From assembly GCA_903927185.1 (NCBI GenBank), contig CAIYLW010000097.1, positions 1-48,149 of the forward strand: a stretch of 48,149 nt of DNA, written 5' to 3'. This DNA comes from an uncultured Bacteroidota bacterium (GTDB lineage: Bacteria; Bacteroidota; Bacteroidia; Chitinophagales; Chitinophagaceae). This document shows positions 26,065 to 34,984 of this stretch, piece by piece. Both the position numbers and the translations under genes were made by a program. The notes under the pieces were generated by a model. It searched no databases and was not told the DNA's origin. It saw nothing but the letters and a program-made list of their open reading frames with translations. The stretch's first letter is position 1; each line of letters opens with the position of its first letter.

Positions 26065-28482
26065 TTATTTTTTTTGTGGAACTAATTCAAACTGCTCTTT
26101 GGTAAATTTAAATATTTTGTCCTTCGAATAATAAGCGGGGAAATATTGATCATTAGCCCAAAGTGGAAACAGATTTCTATAATATTCGCTTTTAGAATCG
26201 CCAGATTGCCCTGGTGTATTGATCATTACGGCTTCATCCCAATTACCAGTATCAGTGATAAATCTAAAGCTGGCACCACTTAATTGATTATCTGCACCAC
26301 CCGTTGAACCTGGTGTATGACTATTGCCACCTCTTGGAAGTGGCCCTAAATTTAGTTGATCTCTCAATGGTTTATTAACAATACTAGTTAATGGATGTGT
26401 AATGGTGATATGTTTAAATTTCTCCTGACCGTATTGCCAATGATCTAAATTACTTCCTAACTTCTTTTCTAATTCTTCAATGGCATTTTCAAAACTAAGT
26501 TTTAAAAATGCATCTCTTCCTTTTATTGGATCTACTCCGAATTTGCTATCTGGTTTTTCTAACCAACCAATTAATTTCGACAGTTGAATGCTCACCTGAT
26601 CTTTTATATTTTCTGTTATAAATTGTTTTGTGGCTTGCTTCATCAATTGTCTTTCCCACATCGCATAAATAGATGCTGGAATGCTTTGTTTATCTAAAAC
26701 AAAATTCCAATTCTTTAATTGTTTAATAGATTCTTGCGTTAGAGTTTTATCAAATGCCAATGGTAATAGCATAGGTAAAAGACTGCGAGCGGGTAATGAA
26801 TTATAATCAGTTTGCAGAGATTGCATTTTTGCAATAGTCATTTTATCATCCTTTGCTAATACTTCATTAATTCTATTACCCCTAAATGGATCTGCCCAAG
26901 TGTATCCCACAGCATCCCAATGAGTATAATCTTCTGAAGTTACATTCTGATTGGCTGTTGCTAAAAATCCTTTGGAGGGATTCAATTGATGGGGTCTTTC
27001 TTTGATAGGTAATAAGCCCTGCCATTCATATCTTCCATCGCCTGGAACAGGAACAAGTCCACTGAAATTTTTTCGAATAGGGATAATCCCCACAGTTTGC
27101 CATCCTATATTTCCTGTTGTATCTGCCCAAATCATATTCTCTCCAGGGATATGACTATAACTGCAAGCATCTCTAAAACTTTCCCAGTTTTTTGCTTGAT
27201 CAATTCTTAAAGATGCCATATAGGGTGCGCCTCCGGGCTCAAGCCAGGCACATTTTACTGCATAAGCTTTATGGTGTACTGAATCGATATAAGTAACTGG
27301 TCCATGTACGGTGTATCTTAAATTAATAAGTTCGTCCCTGTTTCCTTTGATCATAATTCTTTCTTGTATCAATTGCATATTTTCCCAATGTCCCTTATAA
27401 AAATATTGAGATAGATTTTTCGGATTCAAATCATAGACATATAAATCTTCGCCATCAGTTTCATAGATTGTTAATCCCCAAGCTCCGGCTTCATTATGAC
27501 CAATTGATACACCAGGAATTTCAGGTTCACCACCACCAATTACATTCCACCCAGGTGCTACTAAGTGAACCATATAACGTAATGAGGGTACTGCAATTTT
27601 TCGGTGTGGATCGTTTGCAAGCATAGTATGACCACTCTGAGTTCTTTTACCACTCACAACCCAATTATTGGATCCTTCAATACCATGTTCGAAGGCAGGC
27701 TGATAAGCATTTGAAATAGGCTGTTTCAATAAATTCATCACTGCATCCGGGTCTTCGTCGGCTTTGTTGATATCGCTTTCTTGAAAAACAATTTCTTTTC
27801 TATAAGCATTGTATAATTCCAGGATATTATCATTCAGTAATTTTTGATCAATCACTGAATCGATATGTAGATCAGGATCTTTCGGATGAAACCACATGAG
27901 TTCTTTTACTTTTTTAGCTCCAACTTTCGACACTGCTTTGCCTATCTTCAATTCTTCCGTAATATTTCCTAACAAACCTTGATGTCTTGAGATCACTACG
28001 TCCGGTGTCCATTTGCCGGGTAGTATTTTCAGCAATCGAAATTCTATAGGAAGTAATTCTTGATGAGATATTACTTCGTCGATATAACTATTTACACCTT
28101 CAGTATAAGCATTTATGATGGCCTCACCCTGGGGATGATAATGATTGAGTTCTGTTTTCAAATCCCCTCTGTATTTGAAAAGTCGGGTACCAATATCTCT
28201 TTTTAATTCTCTTTCACCTAATATTTCAGCTACAGTTCCAGTAGCCTGTCTTCGCCAGATTTCAAACTGAAATAAACGGTCCTTTGCAGCGCAATATCCT
28301 TGCGAAAAAAACAGGTCGTGCTGATTCTCAGCATAAATATGATTTACACCCCATTGATCTCTTAACACTTCAACAGAAGCATAGAGTCCTTTAACTGGGA
28401 GTAATTTTTTTGTTTGTGCAATTCCTAATAAAAAAAGGCAATTAAAAATCGAAAGACTAATAAGTCTGAAAGAAATTCTCAT
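26065..28482 (-). CDS. Exported penicillin acylase family N-terminal-nucleophile amidase
   Basis: 805-aa Ntn-hydrolase of the penicillin G acylase/acyl-homoserine-lactone acylase superfamily. It has a signal peptide (MRISFRLISLSIFNCLFLLGIAQ), an alpha-subunit region (about 24-250), and the autocleavage site at G270-S271 in GIEGSNNWVVSG, with S271 becoming the nucleophile. Beta-subunit motifs include MLANDPHRKIAVPS, EPEIPGVSIGHNEAGAWG and NPSKGFLATANQNV. Precursor length is normal. Family members cleave amide bonds of beta-lactams, N-acyl-homoserine lactones or other N-acyl compounds; the substrate here is unknown. It is first in a two-gene unit with the GH43-type gene and divergent from the MocA-type oxidoreductase, with a 97-nt spacer that must hold both promoters. 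Confidence 0.93.
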   Translation of the reverse strand: MRISFRLISLSIFNCLFLLGIAQTKKLLPVKGLYASVEVLRDQWGVNHIYAENQHDLFFSQGYCAAKDRLFQFEIWRRQATGTVAEILGERELKRDIGTRLFKYRGDLKTELNHYHPQGEAIINAYTEGVNSYIDEVISHQELLPIEFRLLKILPGKWTPDVVISRHQGLLGNITEELKIGKAVSKVGAKKVKELMWFHPKDPDLHIDSVIDQKLLNDNILELYNAYRKEIVFQESDINKADEDPDAVMNLLKQPISNAYQPAFEHGIEGSNNWVVSGKRTQSGHTMLANDPHRKIAVPSLRYMVHLVAPGWNVIGGGEPEIPGVSIGHNEAGAWGLTIYETDGEDLYVYDLNPKNLSQYFYKGHWENMQLIQERIMIKGNRDELINLRYTVHGPVTYIDSVHHKAYAVKCAWLEPGGAPYMASLRIDQAKNWESFRDACSYSHIPGENMIWADTTGNIGWQTVGIIPIRKNFSGLVPVPGDGRYEWQGLLPIKERPHQLNPSKGFLATANQNVTSEDYTHWDAVGYTWADPFRGNRINEVLAKDDKMTIAKMQSLQTDYNSLPARSLLPMLLPLAFDKTLTQESIKQLKNWNFVLDKQSIPASIYAMWERQLMKQATKQFITENIKDQVSIQLSKLIGWLEKPDSKFGVDPIKGRDAFLKLSFENAIEELEKKLGSNLDHWQYGQEKFKHITITHPLTSIVNKPLRDQLNLGPLPRGGNSHTPGSTGGADNQLSGASFRFITDTGNWDEAVMINTPGQSGDSKSEYYRNLFPLWANDQYFPAYYSKDKIFKFTKEQFELVPQKK

Positions 28483-28579
28483 AAGGCAGAAGATAAATTC
28501 GTTTTGGAAGATAAGGATTATCCAATAAATTTTCTATTGAGAGTATAATGCAGTAAATTTCTAATCTAATACTTGCCAT

Positions 28580-29884
28580 ATGACAATTAAAAACAATACG
28601 GTTAATCGCCGTTCATTTATGCAGACATCCATTAAAGCTGCAATTGGATTTACTATTATTCCCCGATTTGTAATGGGGAGAGGATTTCTTGCTCCAAGTG
28701 ATCGAATCAATTTGGGATATATCGGTACTGGTAAACAGGCAAAGAGTTTGATTAGTAGTTTTAGTTCCATCACTCAAGCAGTAGCAGGTTCTGATGTTGA
28801 TTCTCAAAAGCTAACAGCCTTTCAAAAAATTGCAGAGAAGATTCATACAGTTGCAGCGCAGAAAGGAGAATACAAAGGCTTTAAAGGGTATAGTGATTTT
28901 AGAGAATTATTAGAGAGAAAAGATATTGATGCAGTAGTTATAGCAACACCAGATCATTGGCATGCAGTAATGACGGTGATGGCTGCGAATGCTGGTAAAC
29001 ATGTTTATGTTGAAAAGCCAATGGCACATTCAATTGAAGAAGGTAGGGCGATGGTAAATGCTGTGCAAAAAAATAAAGTTGTTCTTCAAGTAGGAAGTAT
29101 GCAACGCTCTTGGAAAAATTTTAGACAAGCATCTGAATTAGTGCGCAATGGCTACATTGGAAATATCAAAGAAGTATTAGTGAATGTAGGTGATCCTAGT
29201 ATTGCATACAATCTAACTCCGATGTCAACACCATCAAACCTTGATTGGGAAGGTTGGGTTGGCCCAGGTGTTTTTAATCCATATAACACAGAATTATCCC
29301 CACCTGTTGAACGGGATATCTATCCGAATTGGCGTTCTTATAAAGACTATGGTGGGGGTGGCGTGAGCGATTGGGGTGCGCATATGTTTGACATCGCTCA
29401 ATGGGGTTTGGGTATGGATCAATCTGGTCCGGTTGCATTCAATCCACCAAAGGGTAATGAATTAAAAGGATTAGAAATGATTTATGCGAATGGTATTGTG
29501 ATGAAACATGTTGATTTTGGAAGAGGGTTAGGTGTCCGTTTTATTGGTGAAAAAGGAACTATCGATATTTCTCGAGAATATCTCGATAGCAATCCTAAGA
29601 ATATTGCAACAGCTACTATTCAACCAAATGAAATAAGACTTTATAATAGTGCTAATCATTATCAGAATTGGTTAGATGGAATTAAAACTGGTGTTCAACC
29701 AATCTGTGATGTAGAAACAGGCCATAGAACTAGTTCGGTATGTTGTTTAGCTAATATTGCTTATCAAACCAGAAGAAATTTAGTATGGGATCCAATTAAA
29801 GAACAAATCAAAAATGATGTTGAGGCAAATCAATTGGTGAAAGCGAAGATTCGGGGATCATGGAGTTTAAAAAGTAAAAAATAA
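28580..29884 (+). CDS. Tat-exported Gfo/Idh/MocA-family oxidoreductase
   Basis: 434-aa NAD(P)-dependent dehydrogenase-like protein. A twin-arginine signal (VNRRSFMQTS, R10-R11) precedes the Rossmann domain, whose first turn is LGYIGTGKQAK (about 45-55). The family motif E-K-P is at 145-147 (HVYVEKPMAHS), and the C-terminal domain includes GGGGVSDWGAHMFDIAQWGL with a candidate active-site His. Tat export fits a protein folded with tightly bound NAD(P) in the cytoplasm and is common in Bacteroidota members of the family, which act on sugars in the periplasm. The substrate is unknown. It is divergent from the acylase/GH43 pair; the three may form one periplasmic glycoside-processing set. A palindrome doublet follows its stop. 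Confidence 0.92.
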   Translation: MTIKNNTVNRRSFMQTSIKAAIGFTIIPRFVMGRGFLAPSDRINLGYIGTGKQAKSLISSFSSITQAVAGSDVDSQKLTAFQKIAEKIHTVAAQKGEYKGFKGYSDFRELLERKDIDAVVIATPDHWHAVMTVMAANAGKHVYVEKPMAHSIEEGRAMVNAVQKNKVVLQVGSMQRSWKNFRQASELVRNGYIGNIKEVLVNVGDPSIAYNLTPMSTPSNLDWEGWVGPGVFNPYNTELSPPVERDIYPNWRSYKDYGGGGVSDWGAHMFDIAQWGLGMDQSGPVAFNPPKGNELKGLEMIYANGIVMKHVDFGRGLGVRFIGEKGTIDISREYLDSNPKNIATATIQPNEIRLYNSANHYQNWLDGIKTGVQPICDVETGHRTSSVCCLANIAYQTRRNLVWDPIKEQIKNDVEANQLVKAKIRGSWSLKSKK

Positions 29885-29892
29885 AAAGAGCA

Positions 29893-29954
29893 ATCTATTA
29901 ACCCTAGGCTTCAGCCTAGGGTTAATAGATTCAAGTAAAATTGGGCTTTAGCCC
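29893..29954. repeat. Palindrome doublet, copy 2, with an extended 38-nt perfect hairpin
   Basis: 29893-29930 is a perfect inverted repeat with 18-bp arms (ATCTATTAACCCTAGGCT and its complement) around a TC loop; its core is the same 20-nt palindrome as at 7765. After exactly 21 nt the 12-nt GGGCTTTAGCCC follows at 29943-29954. It lies between convergent genes (stops at 29884 and 29986), where the long hairpin could also stop transcription from both sides. Confidence 0.9.
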
Positions 29955-29985
29955 TTATGCTGTGTTACATCTAAGAGAATATTTA

Positions 29986-31287
29986 TTATTGCGCAAGCAA
30001 CCAGCCCTTTAAATCAGAAAAATTAGGCTCCATTAAAACTGATTTTTTCTCTAATTGAAATAATGGTTTTACCGATTCAGGAATCTCAATTGATTTCCCT
30101 ATTATTTCTTCTACTGTATCGGGAAACTTTACCGGATGCGCTGTTTCTAAGATCATTCCTTTTTTTGAAGGGTTTGATTTTAAGTAATCTTCTAAAGCGT
30201 AATATGCTACTGCTCCATGTGGATCTAAGATGTAGTGGTCCTTTTGATAAACATCATCTATGGTTTGTTTAGTAATCTCATCGCTTACTGTGTACCCTGA
30301 GATTTTTTCACTGATGTTTTGATAAGAGCTTTGAAATAATTCTAATATTCTTACAAAATTACTCGGGTTACCAACATCCATTGCATTAGAAATAGTTGGT
30401 ATAGATTTTTTTGATTGATAGTTACCTGTTCTCAAATATTCGGGTATCGCATCATTTACATTGCATGCTGCAATAAAATGATCAACGGGTAATCCACTCA
30501 CATATGCTAATAAACCTGCACAAATATTTCCGAAGTTGCCACTAGGTACTGAAATAATTGGCGCTGTATCATTCTCTTTGATCCATTGTTGGTATGCAAA
30601 GAAATAATATAATTGTTGTGGTAACCATCTTGCTACATTGATACTATTTGCGGAAGTAAGTGTAAGATGATTATTTAAATCAACATCTATAAATGCATCT
30701 TTTACCATGGCCTGACAGTCATCAAAACTTCCTTTCACTTCAAGCGCTTTGATATTTTGTCCGCAAGTAGTTAATTGTAACTCTTGCACTGGACTCACTT
30801 TACCTGAAGGATATAATATGATTACTTCTACTCCTTCCACTCCTAAGAATCCGTTAGCAACTGCCCCGCCTGTATCACCAGAAGTTGCCACCAATACCGT
30901 AATTTTCTTTTTCTGTTGTGTAGAGAAATAACCCAAACATCGACTCATAAAACGAGCGCCTACATCTTTAAAGGCCAGTGTTGGACCGTGGAATAATTCT
31001 AATGAGTAAATTTTTTTATTGACTGAAACAAGTGGGAATGGAAAGTTGATGGTTTCTGAAACTATTTTTTGTAGATCTGATTTTGTAATTGTATTACCAA
31101 CGTAGGGCAACATTATTTCTAATGCTAATTCTTCTTTAGAATAAGCATGTATATTTTTAATAGTATCATTTGCTACTCTTGGAATGGTTACTGGAAAATA
31201 CAATCCCTTATCAGGAGCTTGTCCTTTGATAGTTGCTTCACGGAAATCTACATTTGCCGCTTTTTTATTAAGACTATAATAATTCAT
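29986..31287 (-). CDS. thrC: Threonine synthase
   Basis: 433-aa PLP enzyme converting O-phosphohomoserine to threonine, the last step of the pathway. The PLP lysine is K107 in LELFHGPTLAFKDVGARF; the phosphate-binding loop and ATSGDTGGAVANGFLG segment are typical, as are PSGNFGNICAG and HPVKFP near the C-terminus. The length matches the bacterial (E. coli-like) class. It is the last gene of thrABC, 13 nt after thrB, and faces the MocA gene across the palindrome doublet. Confidence 0.96.
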   Translation of the reverse strand: MNYYSLNKKAANVDFREATIKGQAPDKGLYFPVTIPRVANDTIKNIHAYSKEELALEIMLPYVGNTITKSDLQKIVSETINFPFPLVSVNKKIYSLELFHGPTLAFKDVGARFMSRCLGYFSTQQKKKITVLVATSGDTGGAVANGFLGVEGVEVIILYPSGKVSPVQELQLTTCGQNIKALEVKGSFDDCQAMVKDAFIDVDLNNHLTLTSANSINVARWLPQQLYYFFAYQQWIKENDTAPIISVPSGNFGNICAGLLAYVSGLPVDHFIAACNVNDAIPEYLRTGNYQSKKSIPTISNAMDVGNPSNFVRILELFQSSYQNISEKISGYTVSDEITKQTIDDVYQKDHYILDPHGAVAYYALEDYLKSNPSKKGMILETAHPVKFPDTVEEIIGKSIEIPESVKPLFQLEKKSVLMEPNFSDLKGWLLAQ

Positions 31288-31300
31288 GTACTAAGCTATT

Positions 31301-32248
31301 TTAAACGAATTGAACACCCTGATGATTCATGGTTGTTACATAAGTATGGTGATCCAAACCTAATTTTTCGTAAACAGATTTCATTTCTTTTTCAACTTGT
31401 AATGCAGCTATTTCATCTTTACTCAGCATAAAAATAGATGGGCCGCTACCAGAAATTCCTCCCCCTAATGAACCTGCTTCCTTACTTTTTTGTTTTACCA
31501 AATCAAAACCTGGAATAAGGATACTTCGAACGGGTTCAATAATTACATCTTCCAAAGAGCGACCAATTAATTCATAATCCGATTTTAATAAGCCTGCTAC
31601 TAAACCTGCAATATTGCCCCATTGTTTGATCGCGTCTTTCAATAATACCTTATGTTTTAAAATACTTCTGGCATCTGAAGTTTTTACTTCAATTTGTGGA
31701 TGTACAATTGTAACAAATAAGGTAGGTGCGGTTAGTGATATAATATCTAAAGGAAAAATTGAACGAATAAGTGTTACTCCACCATAAATGCATGGTGCAA
31801 TATTATCTGCATGCTTAACACCTGATGCTAATTTTTCTCCATTCATTGCAAACCGAACAAGCGTTTCCTTGTCAAAACGATCGTTGAGTAATCTGTTAGC
31901 AGCAACAACAGCGCCTGCAGCACTTGCAGCGCTTGAACCCACCCCACTTCCTGGTTTAATATTTTTTTTGATAGTTAATTCGAAACCAAAACCTGATTCT
32001 ATTTCTTCCATCAATGCAAGAAGTGCTGCACCAGCTACATTTTTTGCTGGTTCAGTTGGTAAATTGTATTCGTCATCATTAATAATTGTGATACCAGGGA
32101 TATCAGAAAAACGAATCTGCATTTCATCGTATGGTTCTTTAACAGCAAAACCTAATACATCGAAACCGCAAACCATATTTGCTACGGTTGCTGGCGAATG
32201 AATTTTTACTACCTTATTCTGGTCAAGCCCTTGATAAATATTGTTCAT
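31301..32248 (-). CDS. thrB: Homoserine kinase
   Basis: 315-aa GHMP-family kinase that phosphorylates homoserine with ATP. The GHMP phosphate loop is KPGSGVGSSAASAAGAVVA; the N-terminal SPATVANMVCGFDVLGFA and the C-terminal GGGISGSGPSIFML motif are those of ThrB. It lies between thrA (27 nt upstream) and thrC (13 nt downstream) in the threonine operon. The start ATG at 32248 gives MNNIYQGLDQNKVVKIHSPA, slightly longer at the N-terminus than in E. coli. Confidence 0.96.
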   Translation of the reverse strand: MNNIYQGLDQNKVVKIHSPATVANMVCGFDVLGFAVKEPYDEMQIRFSDIPGITIINDDEYNLPTEPAKNVAGAALLALMEEIESGFGFELTIKKNIKPGSGVGSSAASAAGAVVAANRLLNDRFDKETLVRFAMNGEKLASGVKHADNIAPCIYGGVTLIRSIFPLDIISLTAPTLFVTIVHPQIEVKTSDARSILKHKVLLKDAIKQWGNIAGLVAGLLKSDYELIGRSLEDVIIEPVRSILIPGFDLVKQKSKEAGSLGGGISGSGPSIFMLSKDEIAALQVEKEMKSVYEKLGLDHHTYVTTMNHQGVQFV

Positions 32249-32275
32249 AAAATATCGTTCATAAAGATGATAAAA

Positions 32276-34720
32276 TTATACTCTAGCCACACGAATGATG
32301 TCGGCAAATACACCTGATGCAGTTACTTCTGCGCCGGCGCCTGCTCCTTTGATCACTAATGGTTGCTCTGGATAACGTTCTGTAAAGAACAATACCAAAT
32401 TATCCTTTCCATATAAATGATAAAAATCGGAGTTGGAAGGAATATGTTGTAAGCCAACAGAAGCCTTTCCGTTTTCATAAGTAGCAACAAATTTTAGTTT
32501 GCAGTTTTTTGCTGCCGCTTCTTCGTAGATGGCTTTGAAATGAGCTTCCTGGTTTTCCATTTCGGAATAAAAGTCTTTTACAGAACCTTCGAAACAAGAT
32601 GCTGGTAAAAAGTATTCATTGCTGATATCTTCCATTTCTAATTTCTGTCCAGCTTCACGCGCCAGGATCATGATCTTACGCATCACATCGGTTCCACCTA
32701 AATCCAAACGGGGGTCTGGTTCGGTATATCCTTCATCCTGAGCTTGTTGAACTACTTTAGCAAATGGCATCGTACCATCATAATGGTTAAAAACAAAATT
32801 GAGGGTACCAGATAATACCGCTTGAATTTTTGTAACCTGATCACCACTCCGCAATAAATCATTCAATGTACCAATTACTGGGAGGCCCGCGCCAACATTG
32901 GTTTCATACAGATACAAAGCATTGAATTCGCGAGCAAGGGATTTTAAATTCTGATAAGCTGCAAAAGAGGAAGAGCAGGCAATTTTATTACAAGCAACCA
33001 CTGAAATGCTTTTACCTAATAATTTAGTATAAACCGACGCTACATCTGCATTTGCAGTAACATCAACAAAAACACTATTTCTTAAATTCAGTTTTCGAAT
33101 CACTTCTACAAAATCGTGGATACTACCTTTTGGCGCTTCTGTTAATTTGTCTTTCCAAATACTTAAATCAATACCTTCTTCATTGATCAAATTGTTCTTA
33201 CTATTTGCTAATCCAACTACTCTGATTTGTAATCGAAGATTATCTTGTAAGTATTGATATTGTTTTTGGATTTGAGCTATTAGTTTTCCGCCCACATTTC
33301 CTGTACCTGCGATAAATAAGTTTAGTTGTTTATAAGTGGTTTCAAAAAATTCTTCGTGTAAAACGTTGATGGCTTTCTGAACATCTGAGGCTGATAATAC
33401 TGCAGAGATATTTTTTTCTGAAGAGCCTTGTGCAATTGCTCTAACATTGATACCGTTTCTTCCCAATACACCAAACATTTTACCGCTGATACCCGGGTGA
33501 CTTTTCATTTGTTCGCCAACTAAGGCAACAATTGATAATCCTTTTTCTACTTTTAATGGCTCTACTTTTCCACTCTGAATTTCAAAACTAAATGCATGGT
33601 CAATAGCACGTTTTGCTTTAGCAGTTTCTGCTTCATTGATACCTACACAGATAGAATGCTCAGAAGAGCTTTGTGTTATTAAAATAACATTCACAGATTC
33701 ATTAGCCAATGCTTCAAACAATCTTTTTGAAAATCCAGGTATTCCCACCATACCACTACCTTCTAAACTTAGAAGGCTTATTTTATTGATTGATGAAATT
33801 CCGCGAATGATATTATCTGTGTGAGCAGAAATGTTTTCAATGAGTGTTCCATATTCTTCAGGCGCAAAAGTGTTTTTAATCCAAACCGGGATATTCTGTT
33901 TCATCACAGGCTGAATAGTAGGAGGATAAATAATCTTCGCTCCAAAATGTGATAATTCCATTGCTTCCTGATAAGATATGCGATGAATAGGTCTGGCATT
34001 ATTAACTAGCCTAGGGTCTGCAGTCATCATACCACTTACATCAGTCCAAATTTCTAAAACAGATGCTTGTAATGCTGCAGCATAAATAGCACCAGTATAA
34101 TCAGATCCTCCTCTACCTAAAGTTGTGGTATGATTATGTTGGTCGCTTGATATAAATCCAGGAGCCACATAAATCTTGGCAGCATTAGTGTTATAAAAGC
34201 CAGTAATATTTTCTGTAGTAATTGAAAAATCAACGGTAGCTTTTCCATGTTCAGAATTAGTGCGAATCAGTAAACGTGAATCTACCCAAAGGGTTGATGT
34301 TTCGATTGATTTAATTTTCGCAGCAATCATTAATGAAGAAAGTAATTCTCCATAGCTAACCATTTTATCATTCGTTCTTTCGGATAATTCACCCAATAAG
34401 AATACCCCATCACTAATGGCTTCTAGTTCGTTGAATTTTTGTTTAACCTGACTAAGTGTAGCACTTTGTTGTTGAATTGGTAATAAATCTCTTACGGCAT
34501 CAAGGTGCTTATTTTCAAGTTCTTTCAAAATAGTTTTGTAAGACTCATCTCCTGATTCGGACAATTTTCCAGTATTGATTAAGCTATCAGTTACGCCCCC
34601 CATTGCAGATACCACTAAAATGGTTGGTTCTTTTATGGCGGCTTTCAAAACAATGTCTACTACTTTATTGATGTTAGTAGCGTTTGCTACTGAACTGCCA
34701 CCGAATTTTAAAACTTGCAT
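32276..34720 (-). CDS. thrA: Bifunctional aspartokinase / homoserine dehydrogenase I
   Basis: 814-aa fusion enzyme catalysing the first and third steps of the threonine/methionine branch. The aspartokinase domain (about 1-290) begins MQVLKFGGSSVANA; tandem ACT regulatory segments occupy about 305-450 (VNVILITQSSSEHSI, NVRAIAQGSSEKNIS). The homoserine dehydrogenase domain (about 462-812) starts FIAGTGNVGGKLIAQI (NAD(P) fold) and contains VLSGTLNFVFNHYDG and the conserved YTEPDPRLDLGGTDVMRK segment. The fused architecture equals E. coli ThrA, which is feedback-inhibited by threonine. Upstream, 103 nt before the start, ends a Thr-rich leader ORF, pointing to attenuation by threonine supply. Confidence 0.97.
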   Translation of the reverse strand: MQVLKFGGSSVANATNINKVVDIVLKAAIKEPTILVVSAMGGVTDSLINTGKLSESGDESYKTILKELENKHLDAVRDLLPIQQQSATLSQVKQKFNELEAISDGVFLLGELSERTNDKMVSYGELLSSLMIAAKIKSIETSTLWVDSRLLIRTNSEHGKATVDFSITTENITGFYNTNAAKIYVAPGFISSDQHNHTTTLGRGGSDYTGAIYAAALQASVLEIWTDVSGMMTADPRLVNNARPIHRISYQEAMELSHFGAKIIYPPTIQPVMKQNIPVWIKNTFAPEEYGTLIENISAHTDNIIRGISSINKISLLSLEGSGMVGIPGFSKRLFEALANESVNVILITQSSSEHSICVGINEAETAKAKRAIDHAFSFEIQSGKVEPLKVEKGLSIVALVGEQMKSHPGISGKMFGVLGRNGINVRAIAQGSSEKNISAVLSASDVQKAINVLHEEFFETTYKQLNLFIAGTGNVGGKLIAQIQKQYQYLQDNLRLQIRVVGLANSKNNLINEEGIDLSIWKDKLTEAPKGSIHDFVEVIRKLNLRNSVFVDVTANADVASVYTKLLGKSISVVACNKIACSSSFAAYQNLKSLAREFNALYLYETNVGAGLPVIGTLNDLLRSGDQVTKIQAVLSGTLNFVFNHYDGTMPFAKVVQQAQDEGYTEPDPRLDLGGTDVMRKIMILAREAGQKLEMEDISNEYFLPASCFEGSVKDFYSEMENQEAHFKAIYEEAAAKNCKLKFVATYENGKASVGLQHIPSNSDFYHLYGKDNLVLFFTERYPEQPLVIKGAGAGAEVTASGVFADIIRVARV

Positions 34721-34780
34721 ATCTATTATTTCTTATTCCTGAAAGGAAGATTTTTAAAACGATCTTTTCTTTTGATAACA

Positions 34781-34859
34781 GCTGTAAGCAACAGCCCATG
34801 GATGATATGGAAATTACAACCCCTTACAGGGTCGTAGTTGTTGTTGTAAATGTTACAGC
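34781..34859 (-). promoter_or_regulatory. Candidate thr attenuator: mutually exclusive RNA pairings
   Basis: On the minus-strand RNA two local hairpins can form: ACGACCC/GGGTTGT (34816-34835, over the last Thr codons and stop) and GCTGT-TGCTT-ACAGC (34781-34795). Each 3' arm can instead pair with a segment inside the leader ORF: GTTGTAA (34814-34820) with TTACAAC (34843-34849), and TTACAGC (34781-34787) with GCTGTAA (34853-34859). Ribosome position on the Thr codons would decide which pairs form. I do not see a GC-rich stem plus U-tract between here and thrA, so the final switch may act on translation or through a weak or Rho-type terminator. Confidence 0.55.
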
Positions 34860-34919
34860 AGCAAACAACAGCGATGCTATTGATGTAGGAGTATAAATAT
34901 GTTTTTGCTGTAAATACAT
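34824..34919 (-). CDS. thrL: Threonine operon leader peptide
   Basis: 31-codon ORF starting at an ATG (34919) and ending in TAA (34824). It reads MYLQQKHIYTPTSIA, then SLLFAAVTFTTTTTTL. Nine of 31 residues are Thr, six of them consecutive (ACA ACA ACA ACT ACG ACC) just before Leu-stop; two Ile codons precede them. The ORF lies on the thrABC strand, ends 103 nt before thrA, and its Thr codons overlap RNA segments with alternative pairings. This is the arrangement of enterobacterial thrL, whose translation controls attenuation according to charged Thr-tRNA and Ile-tRNA. The peptide itself probably has no function. The Val-rich frame on the opposite strand is the antisense shadow of these codons. 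No clear promoter is visible between it and ilvC. Confidence 0.88.
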   Translation of the reverse strand: MYLQQKHIYTPTSIASLLFAAVTFTTTTTTL

Positions 34920-34925
34920 ATATTA

Positions 34926-34960
34926 AGGAACTGCTAAGATAATTAATTTTAGCAGTTCCT
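34926..34960. terminator. Hairpin between ilvC and the thr leader
   Basis: Perfect 12-bp stem AGGAACTGCTAA / TTAGCAGTTCCT with an 11-nt AT loop, 25 nt after the ilvC stop and 7 nt before the thrL start codon. A T-tract follows on the plus strand only. On the minus (transcribed) strand the tail is TAATATATG, so termination of ilvC transcripts may be partial; RNA processing or stabilisation is an alternative role. Confidence 0.6.
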
Positions 34961-34984
34961 ATCTGATTTTTTTATCAATTGATA

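Noticed and set aside
34721..34780. Intrinsic terminator for the thr attenuator.
   Set aside because: Only weak AU stems (AAGAT/ATCTT, TTCCT/AGGAA) without a U-tract on the minus strand are visible, so no terminator is called here.
34798..34896. Plus-strand ORF with a run of Val codons (RVVVVVVNV), looking like an ilv leader.
   Set aside because: It is the antisense shadow of the Thr codons of the minus-strand leader. No biosynthetic operon lies downstream on the plus strand.
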